From Neurospora crassa OR74A (lineage: Eukaryota > Ascomycota > Sordariomycetes > Sordariales > Sordariaceae): a DNA stretch of 64,000 nt. The notes under the pieces are model-generated. The model was not told the DNA's origin. It ran no database searches and saw nothing but the letters and a program-made list of their open reading frames with translations. Below are positions 1 to 9,838 of this stretch, in pieces (position 1 is the first letter of the stretch; every line of letters begins with the position of its first letter). The translations under genes and the position numbers were made by a program. The stretch covers positions 744,001 through 808,000 of the forward strand of contig NC_026501.1 of assembly GCF_000182925.2 (NCBI RefSeq), written 5' to 3'.

Positions 1-1932
1 GATACCGTCGGCCTCGATGCTGATACCTTCATCACCTCTGCCGGTCCCTTCCAGCAGAACTTCTCTTTCTCGCCGTCCACGTCACCGATGGTTAGCCACG
101 ATCCATTTACCGCCATGTTTGGCCCCAACAACTCTTCTATGCACAGCGGCCCTATCAATGGCAACAACTTTTACTCGCCCCCTGCCTCCGCATTCCAGTC
201 GACTGCCTCTACGCCTCATCCTATGAACGAGGGGGGTGATAACTTTTACTTTGGTGTCGATATGCGCCGCGCTCGCCAGCAGCCTTATCAGCCAGGAAAC
301 CATGGAATGGGCAACGCCATGGCTCACCAGTTCCCCTATGCCGGTAACGGTAACATGATGTTCCCGGCGTCTTCGGCTGGCCAGGATCCGACGCCTTCCT
401 TTGCGGCTCCGAACTCGTTTAGCGGCCACATTGACCCCACCCAAGTGTTCCATAACGAACAAGCAGTCCGATCACCAGGCATGAGTGTTTTGCAAGACAG
501 TCTATTCACATTCGGAGCAGAATCTGATGGAGACGAGGAGGATGGTGGCGCATTTGCCGATCGCAATCTATCGATTTCTCATGACTTTTCTTCCCAGGGC
601 ATGGAGGAACCGGCATTTGACTCGCCATCTATGGGATGGGATCCGTCTCTACCTGGAAATTTCAGCACGCAGGCGGCGAGGTATCCGGGTGGCCCCCCGC
701 GAAAACAGGTTACGATTGGCGCTACAACAACCGATTATGTTGATAACACTGGAGAATGGGATGGAAGCGGTCTTCCCAGGTCTCAGTCGCAGTCATTCCG
801 TCAGAGCGACCTGCGTAAAGGGAAGATGTCTAGGACGGCATCGACCCCAGGTCTGTCCGCTAGAATGAACCCGTTCGAGAGGCTTGCGCAGTCTGCCTCC
901 CACTCGCCACCTGCCGACGTAGGTCGTTCGTCTGGTCTTTCCTCGGTACCGGCAAGCCGGCCTTCATCCCCTCCTCCTGGAGCAAAGCAAGGTTCGACAA
1001 CGAACTTGCAGGGCGCAGCTGGAAACTCGACAGACACACCAACAACTTGCACCAACTGCTTTACGCAAACGACCCCATTGTGGCGCCGTAACCCAGATGG
1101 ACAACCCCTCTGCAACGCTTGTGGCTTGTTTTTGAAGCTCCATGGTGTCGTGAGACCGCTAAGTTTGAAGACAGATGTTATCAAGAAACGGAACCGCGGT
1201 TCGGGAGCGAGCCTGCCTGTGGGCGGTACGAGCACGCGGTCCAAGAAGAATGCAAGCATGAGTGCAGCGGCTCGGAAGAACTCGACTTTGTCCATTACCT
1301 CCAACGCCAACAACCAACCACCCGCCCAGGTGGCGACACCGCCGGCTCAGCAGCAAGTCCGTGCCAGCAGTGTCAACGAGAGCGAAAGCCCTGCGAGTGG
1401 CCCCGCTTCGGGTGGTAACACTGCGGGTAGTACCCCCACGAGTTATCACGGGAGCACGGGCTCTACGAGTGGTGCTGTGGGTGGAAAGAGTGTGATACCC
1501 ATTGCGTCCGCGCCGCCCAAGAGTGCGCCGGGACCTGGGGCTGGTTCAATGTCTCGCCGCGATACGATTAGCTCGAAACGCCAGAGGCGTCACAGCAAGA
1601 GCGCCGGAAGCGATCAGCCTGTCAGTGCCGGAGCTGTCAGCAGCAGCGGAATGGACGTTGATAGTCCCGCCAACTCGACAGGATCTAATGAAACAATGCC
1701 CACCTTCAACCCCGGCGGTGCCTTTTCTGGGCTTCCCCCAACGACTCAGAGTAGCCTTGGCTTCGGCAATGGGTATATCAACACCCCTCGTCCCATGGTT
1801 GGGCCTGGCGGTATGATGGGAATGCCGAACGGCCAAGCTGGTCAGATGATGGGTGCGAGCAGCAGCAGTGGGCCTGGTAGCGGTCCTTCTCGTACTGGAG
1901 CCGAGTGGGAATGGCTCACAATGAGTCTCTAA
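1..1932 (+). CDS. nit-2: GATA-type nitrogen regulator NIT2/AreA, C-terminal 643 residues
   Basis: This is the C-terminal part of the global nitrogen regulator that activates nitrogen-catabolic genes when preferred nitrogen is scarce, acting in the nucleus on GATA sites. The frame is open from base 1, so the N-terminus lies off the left edge and the first internal ATG (88) is not the start. A single type IVa zinc finger is seen at fragment residues C350-X2-C353-X17-C371-X2-C374, with LWRR in the loop and LCNACG after it, followed by a basic tail (KKRNR). The rest is low-complexity Ser/Pro/Gly/Asn. The protein ends in WEWLTMSL, the conserved AreA-family C-terminus; from family knowledge this end and the finger bind the repressor NMR. 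No intron is seen in this part. It faces the MFS gene convergently. Confidence 0.96.
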   Translation, partial: DTVGLDADTFITSAGPFQQNFSFSPSTSPMVSHDPFTAMFGPNNSSMHSGPINGNNFYSPPASAFQSTASTPHPMNEGGDNFYFGVDMRRARQQPYQPGNHGMGNAMAHQFPYAGNGNMMFPASSAGQDPTPSFAAPNSFSGHIDPTQVFHNEQAVRSPGMSVLQDSLFTFGAESDGDEEDGGAFADRNLSISHDFSSQGMEEPAFDSPSMGWDPSLPGNFSTQAARYPGGPPRKQVTIGATTTDYVDNTGEWDGSGLPRSQSQSFRQSDLRKGKMSRTASTPGLSARMNPFERLAQSASHSPPADVGRSSGLSSVPASRPSSPPPGAKQGSTTNLQGAAGNSTDTPTTCTNCFTQTTPLWRRNPDGQPLCNACGLFLKLHGVVRPLSLKTDVIKKRNRGSGASLPVGGTSTRSKKNASMSAAARKNSTLSITSNANNQPPAQVATPPAQQQVRASSVNESESPASGPASGGNTAGSTPTSYHGSTGSTSGAVGGKSVIPIASAPPKSAPGPGAGSMSRRDTISSKRQRRHSKSAGSDQPVSAGAVSSSGMDVDSPANSTGSNETMPTFNPGGAFSGLPPTTQSSLGFGNGYINTPRPMVGPGGMMGMPNGQAGQMMGASSSSGPGSGPSRTGAEWEWLTMSL

Positions 1933-3757
1933 TGTGGAGGTCACGACACATGCGACATCGTTTTATGTTTTATTATTATGACACGCTTCTCGCGATATAT
2001 TTCATTTTTTTGGATGGCTTCCTCTGTTAGTCTCTTATGTTATGGATTTTTCTTTGAGTGTTGCAGCAATCGGGGGCTTTGGAATTCACACAAGGCAATG
2101 GGGCATTATGGTGTGGCAATGGCATAGACGGTCTTGATTTTTGCTTTTTACTCTGGCCGGGGGAAACGGTACGGCTGTTGAAGCTGTCAAGTTTCGAAGG
2201 ACAGCTTTTCTAAACATTTCTCCCCCGCACGTCTTATTTCCTGGTACACAAAGCGTTGATAGAAGAAGGAGCCGGGCTGATGAGGATGGGAAGAGGGGCC
2301 CAGGAGGGGCGGGGAAAGATGGAGATGGGAAGCTGGGAACGCGCACATGCATTTCAACAAGACACCATTGCCAGCGATTGTCGGCCGGGAAGTCTAGTCT
2401 CTCGACCATGAAAGTGCTATGAGGACACCCGGCTGTTGAACGAAGAAGAGCGCGATGACAGCAGAAGATAAAGGGCAAAGGCAAACCAAGGCAACTTCGG
2501 GGTGGAGCATACATCTGCTTTGGGTGTTCTTTGGTGGACGAAGTCGACAATTGGAGAGAAGAAGAGAAGGAAGCAGATGACATGATGGGGATGAGACTTG
2601 ACGGAACGAGCCTCGCTACTGTTTATACCGACTTACTAGCGATGCTTGCTTTGACGCTCTCGATGATGTGGATGGCTGCTGGGCTGAATTTTCAAGTCCC
2701 GCGCGTCTACGCTTTTTGTCCATATACGAGAAAGATGATGATACCCGGAATTTTTCTTTTTCAAGCTTGGCTCTTCTTTCCTGGCTGGATTGTTGTTTAC
2801 GATAGGCAGATACCATCAATGGAGAATAGTAAGCATGCAAATCTGACGTTGCCTCCAATGGTCACCACTGCTGTTCAACATGAAGACCACAAATTCACAA
2901 GGGTAAAATGGCCACTGTACGTGTTTGGAAAAGCTTGATTATGTCAAAAACCAAGATGGAAAAGTCTTGACCGTAGGTCAGTTAATCTGCAATGAAGGGC
3001 AAGGCTATTAAGGTTTGCAGAAGATGTTCTTTTCTTTTTGAGTCTGAGCCCTTAAATCCCGCCCGGGCATCCAGTGAAGAGACGGTGAGTTCCTTCCGAA
3101 GTTGCAAAAGAGTTCATAACTCCATGGTAGGTAAGGTATGTATCACTTGTATGTATAGATGAAACACAGGACGGGGTGGACCGTTTACCCCCCACAGCGA
3201 CTTTTTTTCCAAGAAGCAGCAATTCGTATAATTCTTTCCTTCCGCCCTCAACATTACCTCCTTGAGCCTATTGCTCCTTCCTACAAAAGTCGGACACTAG
3301 ATTATAACCTTCTTTAGTCCATACCGCTTTCCTCATCAACCCGCAATCCCCGCACCCGTCGTCCTACCTTCGATCTACATCTCCCTCCTCCATCTCATCC
3401 CTCAACACTTTTTCCCTTTCCTCTCTCAATCTATACAATTCCATTTCTATACTCCGTATACGCTCTTGAGTCCTAGTGATGCGCTCTACCACTGAGCCAT
3501 GCGGGCTTGATGATTATGTTGGCTTGGTTGTGGTCTCTTATCCCTCATTACCCACGGGGACCGAAGCCAACCACTACGTTGCCCGACGTAGGTGTTCATA
3601 GGTAATTGGAGATTGGAGGTTGAGGCACCCGGACCTGGGGCTGCGACAGGGTATGTATGGAGTGAGCACGGGAGATAGGTTTGTCTTTGGAATGCAATTA
3701 GGGATGGATGTGCCGTGTCTGACGCCGTGGGCTCGGGTGTTGATCAGAACAAACTGG
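1933..3757. other. Intergenic: nit-2 3' flank and convergent spacer
   Basis: This stretch lies between the stops of nit-2 (+) and the MFS gene (-). The first few hundred bases should hold the nit-2 3' UTR. ORFs here (for example 2531-2938 +) have no domain or plausible composition. Bases 3172-3478 are pyrimidine-rich and ATG-free, resembling a fungal 5' leader, and run into a tRNA-derived fragment at 3473-3506. An ATG inside that fragment (3479) opens a 40-codon ORF ending at 3601 with no recognisable product. Confidence 0.6.
3473..3506 (-). tRNA. tRNA-derived 5' half (not a functional tRNA)
   Basis: Read on the minus strand, the 34 bases give a clean tRNA 5' half: a 7-nt acceptor strand (GCCCGCA), TG, D-stem GCTC, loop AGTGGTA, closing GAGC, one base, then a 5-nt anticodon stem strand CATCA and CTAG, where similarity stops. 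TGGCTCAGTGG is a good A box. The next bases cannot pair as the 3' anticodon stem, and no B box or T-arm occurs in the following 150 bases. The break falls within the anticodon loop. CTAG suggests an AG-starting anticodon such as Thr-AGT, but isotype is uncertain. Confidence 0.6.
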
Positions 3758-5887
3758 TTAGTGAAAGGGGCTATGCTTCATCATGATCAATGCTTCATAT
3801 TTCCAAACCCGATCTAACATAAGATGCCACCCCGTCACCCCGTTCATGATCAACAACCCCCAGTACCGTCCCCGACAGGCAGTCACGAGGTGCGCACCGA
3901 TCGGAATCCCAGCCATACTCGCCAGACTAATCAAGGTGTATAACGTGCCGAAGAACTGCCCGAACCCAATATCTTTCCTTTCTTTCTCATCATCACGGAC
4001 AAGAGAAGAAGAAGAAGAAACCAAAACAGGTTCCACCCCCAGAACCGCGCCGCTAGATAAACCAAACAGAACAGCAAAGGCAGTGAATCGCGAAGAAGAC
4101 ATGCCTGTTCGTCCTGGGTGGAGGAGGGGCGGTAGCAAGATCGCTAGGAGGACAATTGTGGCGAGGAGGGAGAAGAGGATGGTTGTGTTGAAGGGGCCGA
4201 GGCCTTTTGGTATTCTGCCGATGTTGGATTGGAGACGCGTGGTGGAGGGGGAAAAGGGAAAGCCGGAAGATAAAAGACCGGCGAGAAGGCGGCCAGAGAT
4301 GGAGGAGATGTTGACTACGAGCGTGGTGGTGCGGAAGGTGGAGGAAAGGGAGTAGCCTTGGGAATAAAGAGAAGTGGCGGAGAGGTAGGTGGTTGTTGTG
4401 TAGATTGAGAGGTGGATTAGGAGGAGAGAGAGGAAGAGGAGGGTGTAAGAGGGAGACAAGAAGAAGGGGGTTAGGGAGGGGTGGATTGTGCTGCTGGGTT
4501 TTGTTGTTGTTGTTGTTGTTGTTGTCATCAAGGAGGGGTTTGCTGATGCTGATGATGATGAGGGGCCGCTGGCAGCCATGGACGTGGTAGAATCAGCAGA
4601 GCCGGGTGGTGATGACTTCTTCCTCTTCCCCGGCGAAGATAAAGTAGGGGATGTCGGTACCGAAGGGGCAGGTGACCTCACAGAAGGAGGAGAGCGGATC
4701 AAGAAGTTGGCGATGACGGCCAGGAAGAAGCAGATGAGTCCCAAGGTACGGATAGTCCATGGCCAACTGACCTCGTGGAAGAGGTTTCGAGTGGCATAAG
4801 GGAAGACGATGCCGGCCGTGGGACCGGCGGTGGTGGCAAGGCTGGTCGCAAAAGTGTAGTATCGCGGAGAGCGGCCGAAGAATTGGTGGATGGTAACGAG
4901 AGAGGGGATGAAGAGGAAGGTGGACGTTAGGCCGGAAAGGATGCCGAAGGCAAGGAGAATGGCCCATGTTTCTGTTTTTTTTTTACCATCGTTAGTGCCA
5001 TGTCACTTTTACTGTCCTGTCCATGATTCCCGTCTTTTCAGCCCTCACTTCATAGTTTTTCTTCTCATCAAGGTGATTTGCGACTCGTCCTCTCACACCT
5101 CCCACACCTCTTGAATGTTCCCTAACCCCCAGCAACAGGGGAAAAAATGAAAGAAAGAATTGGACTCACCACTCCTGCAAGCCAGCACCACCGTTCCCAC
5201 CCCCAAAAACACGGTCCCGCTCAAGACCATATACCGCGCCCCAAACCGGTCTGACAACGGGCCCACGTACATCCCCAAACCCAAACTAACCACGAAGTAG
5301 AGAGAGAAAACCCAAGCGAAGGTGCCGTCGCTGATGCTCGCCACTTGCTCGTTTTCCCCCGACAGATAGCTCTGGCATATCGACAACACAGTCAAAAGCC
5401 CAAAGGCTGCGAAAATGGCCAGCCAGGCGCCGAAGACAGTGAGCCAGGATCGGAGGGCGTATTTTCCCGTCATGAGGGTATCGTCTTCTACGAGGTTGGG
5501 GTCTTCGTGGTGATGGCGAGAAGGGGGATTCACACGGGGGGTCAGAGGGGTGAGGGAGTCGATGGAGGAGGATTGGTGGTGGTGATTTTCGGCTGATGGT
5601 CGGCTGCTGCTTGCGTTACTGCTGCTAGGTTCAGGGTCATCGTGGCCATCTAAGAGTGGGACGACTTGGGCCTTTCGCGAGGCGGCGGTTTCTGGCATTT
5701 TGGGTGTGATGTCTTTTAGGGTCGGGTCTGTGGTGCTGTTGCCTCTGGAAATGGAGGCTGTTGGTGGCGGTTCTGTGATCGGCACTGATTTCGAGTTGTT
5801 GGGTGAGGTCTGTTCGAGATCCAATGTCAACTCTGGGGTCTTGCTGTCCGCGCCTGGCGGGCGATGAGGGAAGGGACTGTTGGTCAT
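3758..5887 (-). CDS. MFS transporter, monocarboxylate-transporter-like, 643 aa
   Basis: This is a plasma-membrane or organelle transporter of the major facilitator superfamily, MCT-like branch; the substrate is unknown. Two exons, 5887-5170 and 4971-3758, are joined by a 198-nt intron (donor GTGAGT, acceptor ACAG) in phase 1. The upstream in-frame TTG at 5926 is not used as the start; the first ATG is 5887. Residues 1 to about 115 are a Ser/Pro/Thr-rich cytosolic tail. Membrane segments start at SWLTVFGAWLAIFAAFG. The signature DGTFAWVFSLYF is followed by a GPLSDRFGARY loop, typical of the fungal MCT group. After the first six helices a long Ser/Thr-rich loop (with a poly-Thr run) precedes the second half, which ends FHG-like at the stop (3758-3760). 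It is convergent with nit-2. Confidence 0.88.
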
Positions 5888-7534
5888 GGATTCGGTGATG
5901 AGTGGAACTGAATGTTTCCTCGACAAGGACGAAAGGGAAAAGAAAACAAGAACGTCTTGTAAGGACGTCCCTATGTCGAGTTCACAGACTCGAGGGGGAC
6001 AACCAAATGCTGAAACACTTTAAACAGAAACGAAACGGGAAATGGTTGTTACCTGTCACAGCACGATAGAACGAGATCAAACACGGCTGTTTTGTTTGCT
6101 CTATGGTCTAGAATAGTACGTAGGCAGCTATGAAGAAAAATCTCCACAATATCGCGCCGCTGACGAGGGGAACGTGGTGATCGGCAAAGAAAGGAAGAAA
6201 AAAAAAAGGGTCCAGAGCTTGTATGCGCCCACTTTGGATACTCCCGTTGGTTTGAAGATAAAGAATGACTGATGTAAGAACGTGGGCACATGTGGGCTCG
6301 ACCCGTTGTCAGTGGACAATGGCTCCCTTGGGAACCCCTGCAAATTGGTTCCCGGACTGTGAACCTAAGGCCTTGTTTGGACAAATCACTAGTGAAACGG
6401 AGTCAAAGTCTCTACACTACGTAGGGGTGCAAATCACTGCTAGGGATGAGGTGCTTAGACAGCCACAATATCAACCAACTCCTCTTGCACTTGCAGACAC
6501 TGGCAGTTTGAACGATGTAACGATTAGTCCTGTCATTGTTACTCCGGGAGGGGTTCCCAAGTCACATCCGTGTCACCAACCGTCACCAACTTTGAGATTA
6601 TGTATGTACTCCCGTTGGCGACCCAGGGGCACTTTGGAGTTTGGACAGATGCCAACGGACCCCTTCCCGTCATCTTCCGCATCTTGACAAATGATGCTTG
6701 GAGTGAACCCTTGCCGAGCTCCACGCTCGCTTGCGGGGATGAAAGCTAACCACTCCGCTGCGTAACTAAGCCTTCGGCGAGGCAGTGTTCCTCACCTGGC
6801 TCCGTCTGTTGGAGCGATGCTGCAAATTGGCATTGATAGTGTATGTCGAATAGCCTTCAGGCTGATTTCTGATGTCGAAGGACCCTAGCGTAGCGGCAGG
6901 GAATCGTAAAACACGAGGTTGAAGAATCTCTGCGCCCACGCTTCAATAGCAACGGCGCTAGGGCTTGCCGAATGGCGGGAACCGTAATGTGCAGCAGGAA
7001 GCGCGGTATGACTGATTCCCGTCGCTGGCGATGTCCCAATTTACCCTTGTGGTGTCTTTTTGTTGTGGGCCTGTCGTGATGGGTCAACGGTTTCTTTTTC
7101 TCCACGGTAAGCCGTTTGCTGGGCTGTCCGAGGCAATTGGCCCTGTCCATTCCCTTTTCCGGCTCCAAACCCAACGAGCTGTTTTACGCTGAGCATGACA
7201 TCCACGCCGGTGACTCTGAGAAGCATGTGCTGCATCGGCTATTGATATCAACGCAGTGCGGCCAAGCAAATATATTGGCCGCGGCTCTCGAATGCCAAGG
7301 CGGAGCTCATTCCATCAGCCTGGTTAGCCCCAAGGTTCTCGGCAGTCGTTGTCGCATCGCCAAGGCCGTCGCCAAGTTTGATATGACAGCAGCGGGACCA
7401 GGCCTGCTCACAAGGTGGCTTGGAAAACACGGGCCGAAGCGCTTGCTTTGAGATGTAATGTAGGTGTGGTGTCGATTGATGAACCATAAGGTCCCAGACT
7501 CCTATTCGCCGCCTAAAAGGGTTCGATGCGGCCT
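5888..7534. other. Intergenic: MFS gene promoter side and WBP11-like 3' side
   Basis: This is 1.65 kb between the MFS start and the WBP11-like stop. It contains short frames such as 6265-6687 (+, 140 aa, ATG start) and 7116-7451 (+, 111 aa, no ATG at its start). Neither has a motif or hydrophobic pattern I recognise. No repeat or RNA gene was seen. A small undetected gene around 7.1-7.45 kb is possible but not supported. Confidence 0.5.
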
Positions 7535-8440
7535 CTAGTCTTCTTCTTCCGCCTCTTCCATGGTAACTCCACGTGGGCCGGCGCTCTTCTCGACTTGCAG
7601 CCCATGAGCCGACTGTTCTGCCGGCTGGGAGGTCTTTAGGTAACCGGCCCTCTCGAGTTCGTCGGCTTCTTCTGGTTCCATGAGACCACCTTTGCCCTTG
7701 CCCTTTTCCAGCTTCAGACGGACATTGGTCGGTACGAATGCGCTCACGGCCTCCTTTCTAAGATCGCGGACCATAGGCTTGGCTTCGTACACAGTCTTGA
7801 CCTCAACCACGGGTGCCTTTGGCTTCTCCATCTTCTGGTCTTCTTGTTGCTGCTGATGTCCTCTGCCTTGGCCGAGTGGCTCGTGGTTCGCGTTTGCCGC
7901 CCGCTTTGCCCTGCGCTTGGCATACCATTCGTCTAGGACGTCCTTGGGGATAGGCGGGGGAGTGTCGCGCGGCATCGGGATCCTCTTGACATCTTCGGGC
8001 ACGTCGCTATCGCTAGACTCTTCGTCTTCCCGTCGCCGCTTTCCGAGGGCTCCATCGCGTCGCGGACCGTGGCCAAAGGTGGGCGCTTTGTCGCCTAGTG
8101 CCTCTCTGGCCTTCTTGACGGCTTTGAGATCCTTTTCGAGGGCCTCGAGGACCTGCTCTTGATGGGAGGAGAGCTTGCCGTCCGTTTCCTTGATCTTTTT
8201 TAGGTCGTCGATCTGCTGCTGGATCTTTTCGGGATTTCGTTTCGCGAGCTGTTCATTTCGCCTTGCCTGCTGCTGCGCCTTGCCTGTGCAATGTGAGGTT
8301 ATTGTTAGTATATATATCGCTTGCGGGTAGGATCCGAATGTCGCCTTGTCTTCCTTCTTCCACTTGCCCTTTTTGATTTCCTTTGCCTTGTCAGCTTTGC
8401 GCTGGGCTTGGACTGGGTTGTAGTTTTTCTCCTTGGGCAT
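7535..8440 (-). CDS. WBP11/ELF5-type pre-mRNA splicing factor, 273 aa
   Basis: This nuclear protein is related to WW-domain-binding protein 11, which associates with the spliceosome. Residues 1 to about 75 match the family N-terminus: MPKEKNYNPVQAQRKADKAK, then EIKKGKAQQQARRNEQLAKR, then NPEK and a short coiled coil. The rest is charged and disordered, with a bipartite basic stretch (GKRRREDEE), PPPIPKD, and an acidic C-terminus (EEAEEED). The continuous frame hides an intron at 8367-8284 (84 nt). Removing it restores the family consensus. Its donor is GCAAGT, not GT; its branch site is TACTAAC and its acceptor is CACAG. Exons are 8440-8368 and 8283-7535. It is divergent from dbf-2, sharing a 1.4 kb promoter region. 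Confidence 0.85.
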   Translation of the reverse strand: MPKEKNYNPVQAQRKADKAKEIKKGKWKKEDKATFGSYPQAIYILTITSHCTGKAQQQARRNEQLAKRNPEKIQQQIDDLKKIKETDGKLSSHQEQVLEALEKDLKAVKKAREALGDKAPTFGHGPRRDGALGKRRREDEESSDSDVPEDVKRIPMPRDTPPPIPKDVLDEWYAKRRAKRAANANHEPLGQGRGHQQQQEDQKMEKPKAPVVEVKTVYEAKPMVRDLRKEAVSAFVPTNVRLKLEKGKGKGGLMEPEEADELERAGYLKTSQPAEQSAHGLQVEKSAGPRGVTMEEAEEED

Positions 8441-8530
8441 TGTCGGTGTTGCTTATCTCAATTCGATGGGTAGAGTAGGTTCTTGATGGTGTAGTTGGTA
8501 CTACTATCTCGACAGTGGTGATGGCGCAGA

Positions 8531-8571
<41 letters not shown>

Positions 8572-9838
8572 ATGGACAAACAAAGGACGGATCGTGGCAC
8601 CGCAATTTAAATGGATGGAGCTTTCTGGAGCGGAATGACGCGTTGGAATAGTGCACAGCTCAGCTCTGCCAAGAACATTTCCGTTCACAGCGCGGCGGTC
8701 CAAGGAGTCGCGATTGCCAATCTGCCTGGTCTGTCTGGCAGCCCCTTCCGCCCCCCCCCCCCTTCTGACCCCGCGATTTGGGGCCATTGGGGGGCCATTG
8801 GGGAGCCATTGGGGAGCCATTGACACCCAAAGGGCCACTGTCCGTACTCCGTACCGTACCGCACCCACTGACACCTGCACCCAATTCCTGTCCCTGACTC
8901 TTAGGTGGCATCGGTGAATGGCTGCCCGTTGCCGGGGCTTTTGCTGCGACTGCCCATCCCGCTTGGTTGTTGATATTCAACCTGAAGTTGCCCCGCCTTT
9001 TTTCCCGTGGACGTCTTGCTAGGTCCAGGTGCTTCCCGCTCCTGCCCAACTCAGTCGCCAGGGAGAACTTGTCTCAGCAAAGGTTCGGTTGCTGCACTTG
9101 CCCGTCGCTGTTCGTGAAGGAGGAATTGCATGATTTAATTTTCGGTTTCCCGCTGGCGACCAGGATTCGTTTCTGTCCTCTGACAACAAAAAGAACAGGA
9201 ACCTCTTGACGGCAGTTGTGTGTCCCTTTTTTTGCAACACCACGGACAACGGCACAGCGACGAGCTCACTCCCTCCCACCAAAAGTCAACAACTGAACAG
9301 TCAACACAGACCAACAGCATTGTACACAGTACCTCTACTTCTACAACTTACCTACCTACCAAGACTATCAACCCCCCCGGGCGCCATTCGAGTATCGCGG
9401 CCGCCCCATCCATCTCAGCTTGTTTTCAGCTGCCTCTTGCAGTCCCGTCTCCATAGCTATCCACCTGGGATCTGTCTTGTTGCATCTGACAGCTCGGCAC
9501 TCTAATCTCCCATTTATCCTCCTGCATCACTCATCCAAGCTTTCCCACCGCGGCCCTGCTTCGCTTGTCTAGCCTTGCAGCCGCGCGGACAGTACAGATA
9601 AAGGAGACGAGACGAACTCGGGCACACCGACTGACTCCCGCCTCGCCGCTATCCATCCCCACGGTGTTCCCCTGCCCTGTACCGCTACTGCAGGTGGAGG
9701 CTGAGATCGCCCAAGCAAGTCAGCCCTACCTTGCTCCGTTTGGACTTTGGATCCGTGCCCGCCAGGAGCACATCTCTCAACACCACCTCAGGAGTACTCT
9801 CCCCTTCTACGTGGTGCTATCTGGCATAGCTGTCAGTC
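8441..9838. promoter_or_regulatory. Divergent promoter and ATG-free dbf-2 leader
   Basis: This region separates the divergent WBP11-like and dbf-2 starts. A run of 39 A lies at 8532-8570, so the WBP11-like side has a T-tract about 90 bases upstream of its ATG. Four CCATTG repeats lie at 8784-8823. From 9132 to 9837 the + strand contains no ATG at all, which fits a transcribed 5' leader for dbf-2 of up to about 700 nt. No motif for a transcription start can be fixed by eye. Confidence 0.6.
8784..8823 (-). promoter_or_regulatory. Array of helically phased CCAAT boxes
   Basis: CCATTGG occurs at 8784, 8795 and 8806, and CCATTGA at 8817. The first three read CCAATGG on the minus strand; the fourth reads TCAATGG. 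The spacing is exactly 11 bases each time, about one helical turn. CCAAT boxes bind the HAP/NF-Y-type complex in filamentous fungi. The array lies 344 bases from the WBP11-like ATG and about 1 kb from the dbf-2 ATG. It may also be only a short tandem repeat. Confidence 0.55.

Noticed and set aside
82-462. Minus frame and other frames overlapping nit-2
   Set aside because: Shadows of the strongly biased nit-2 coding frame.
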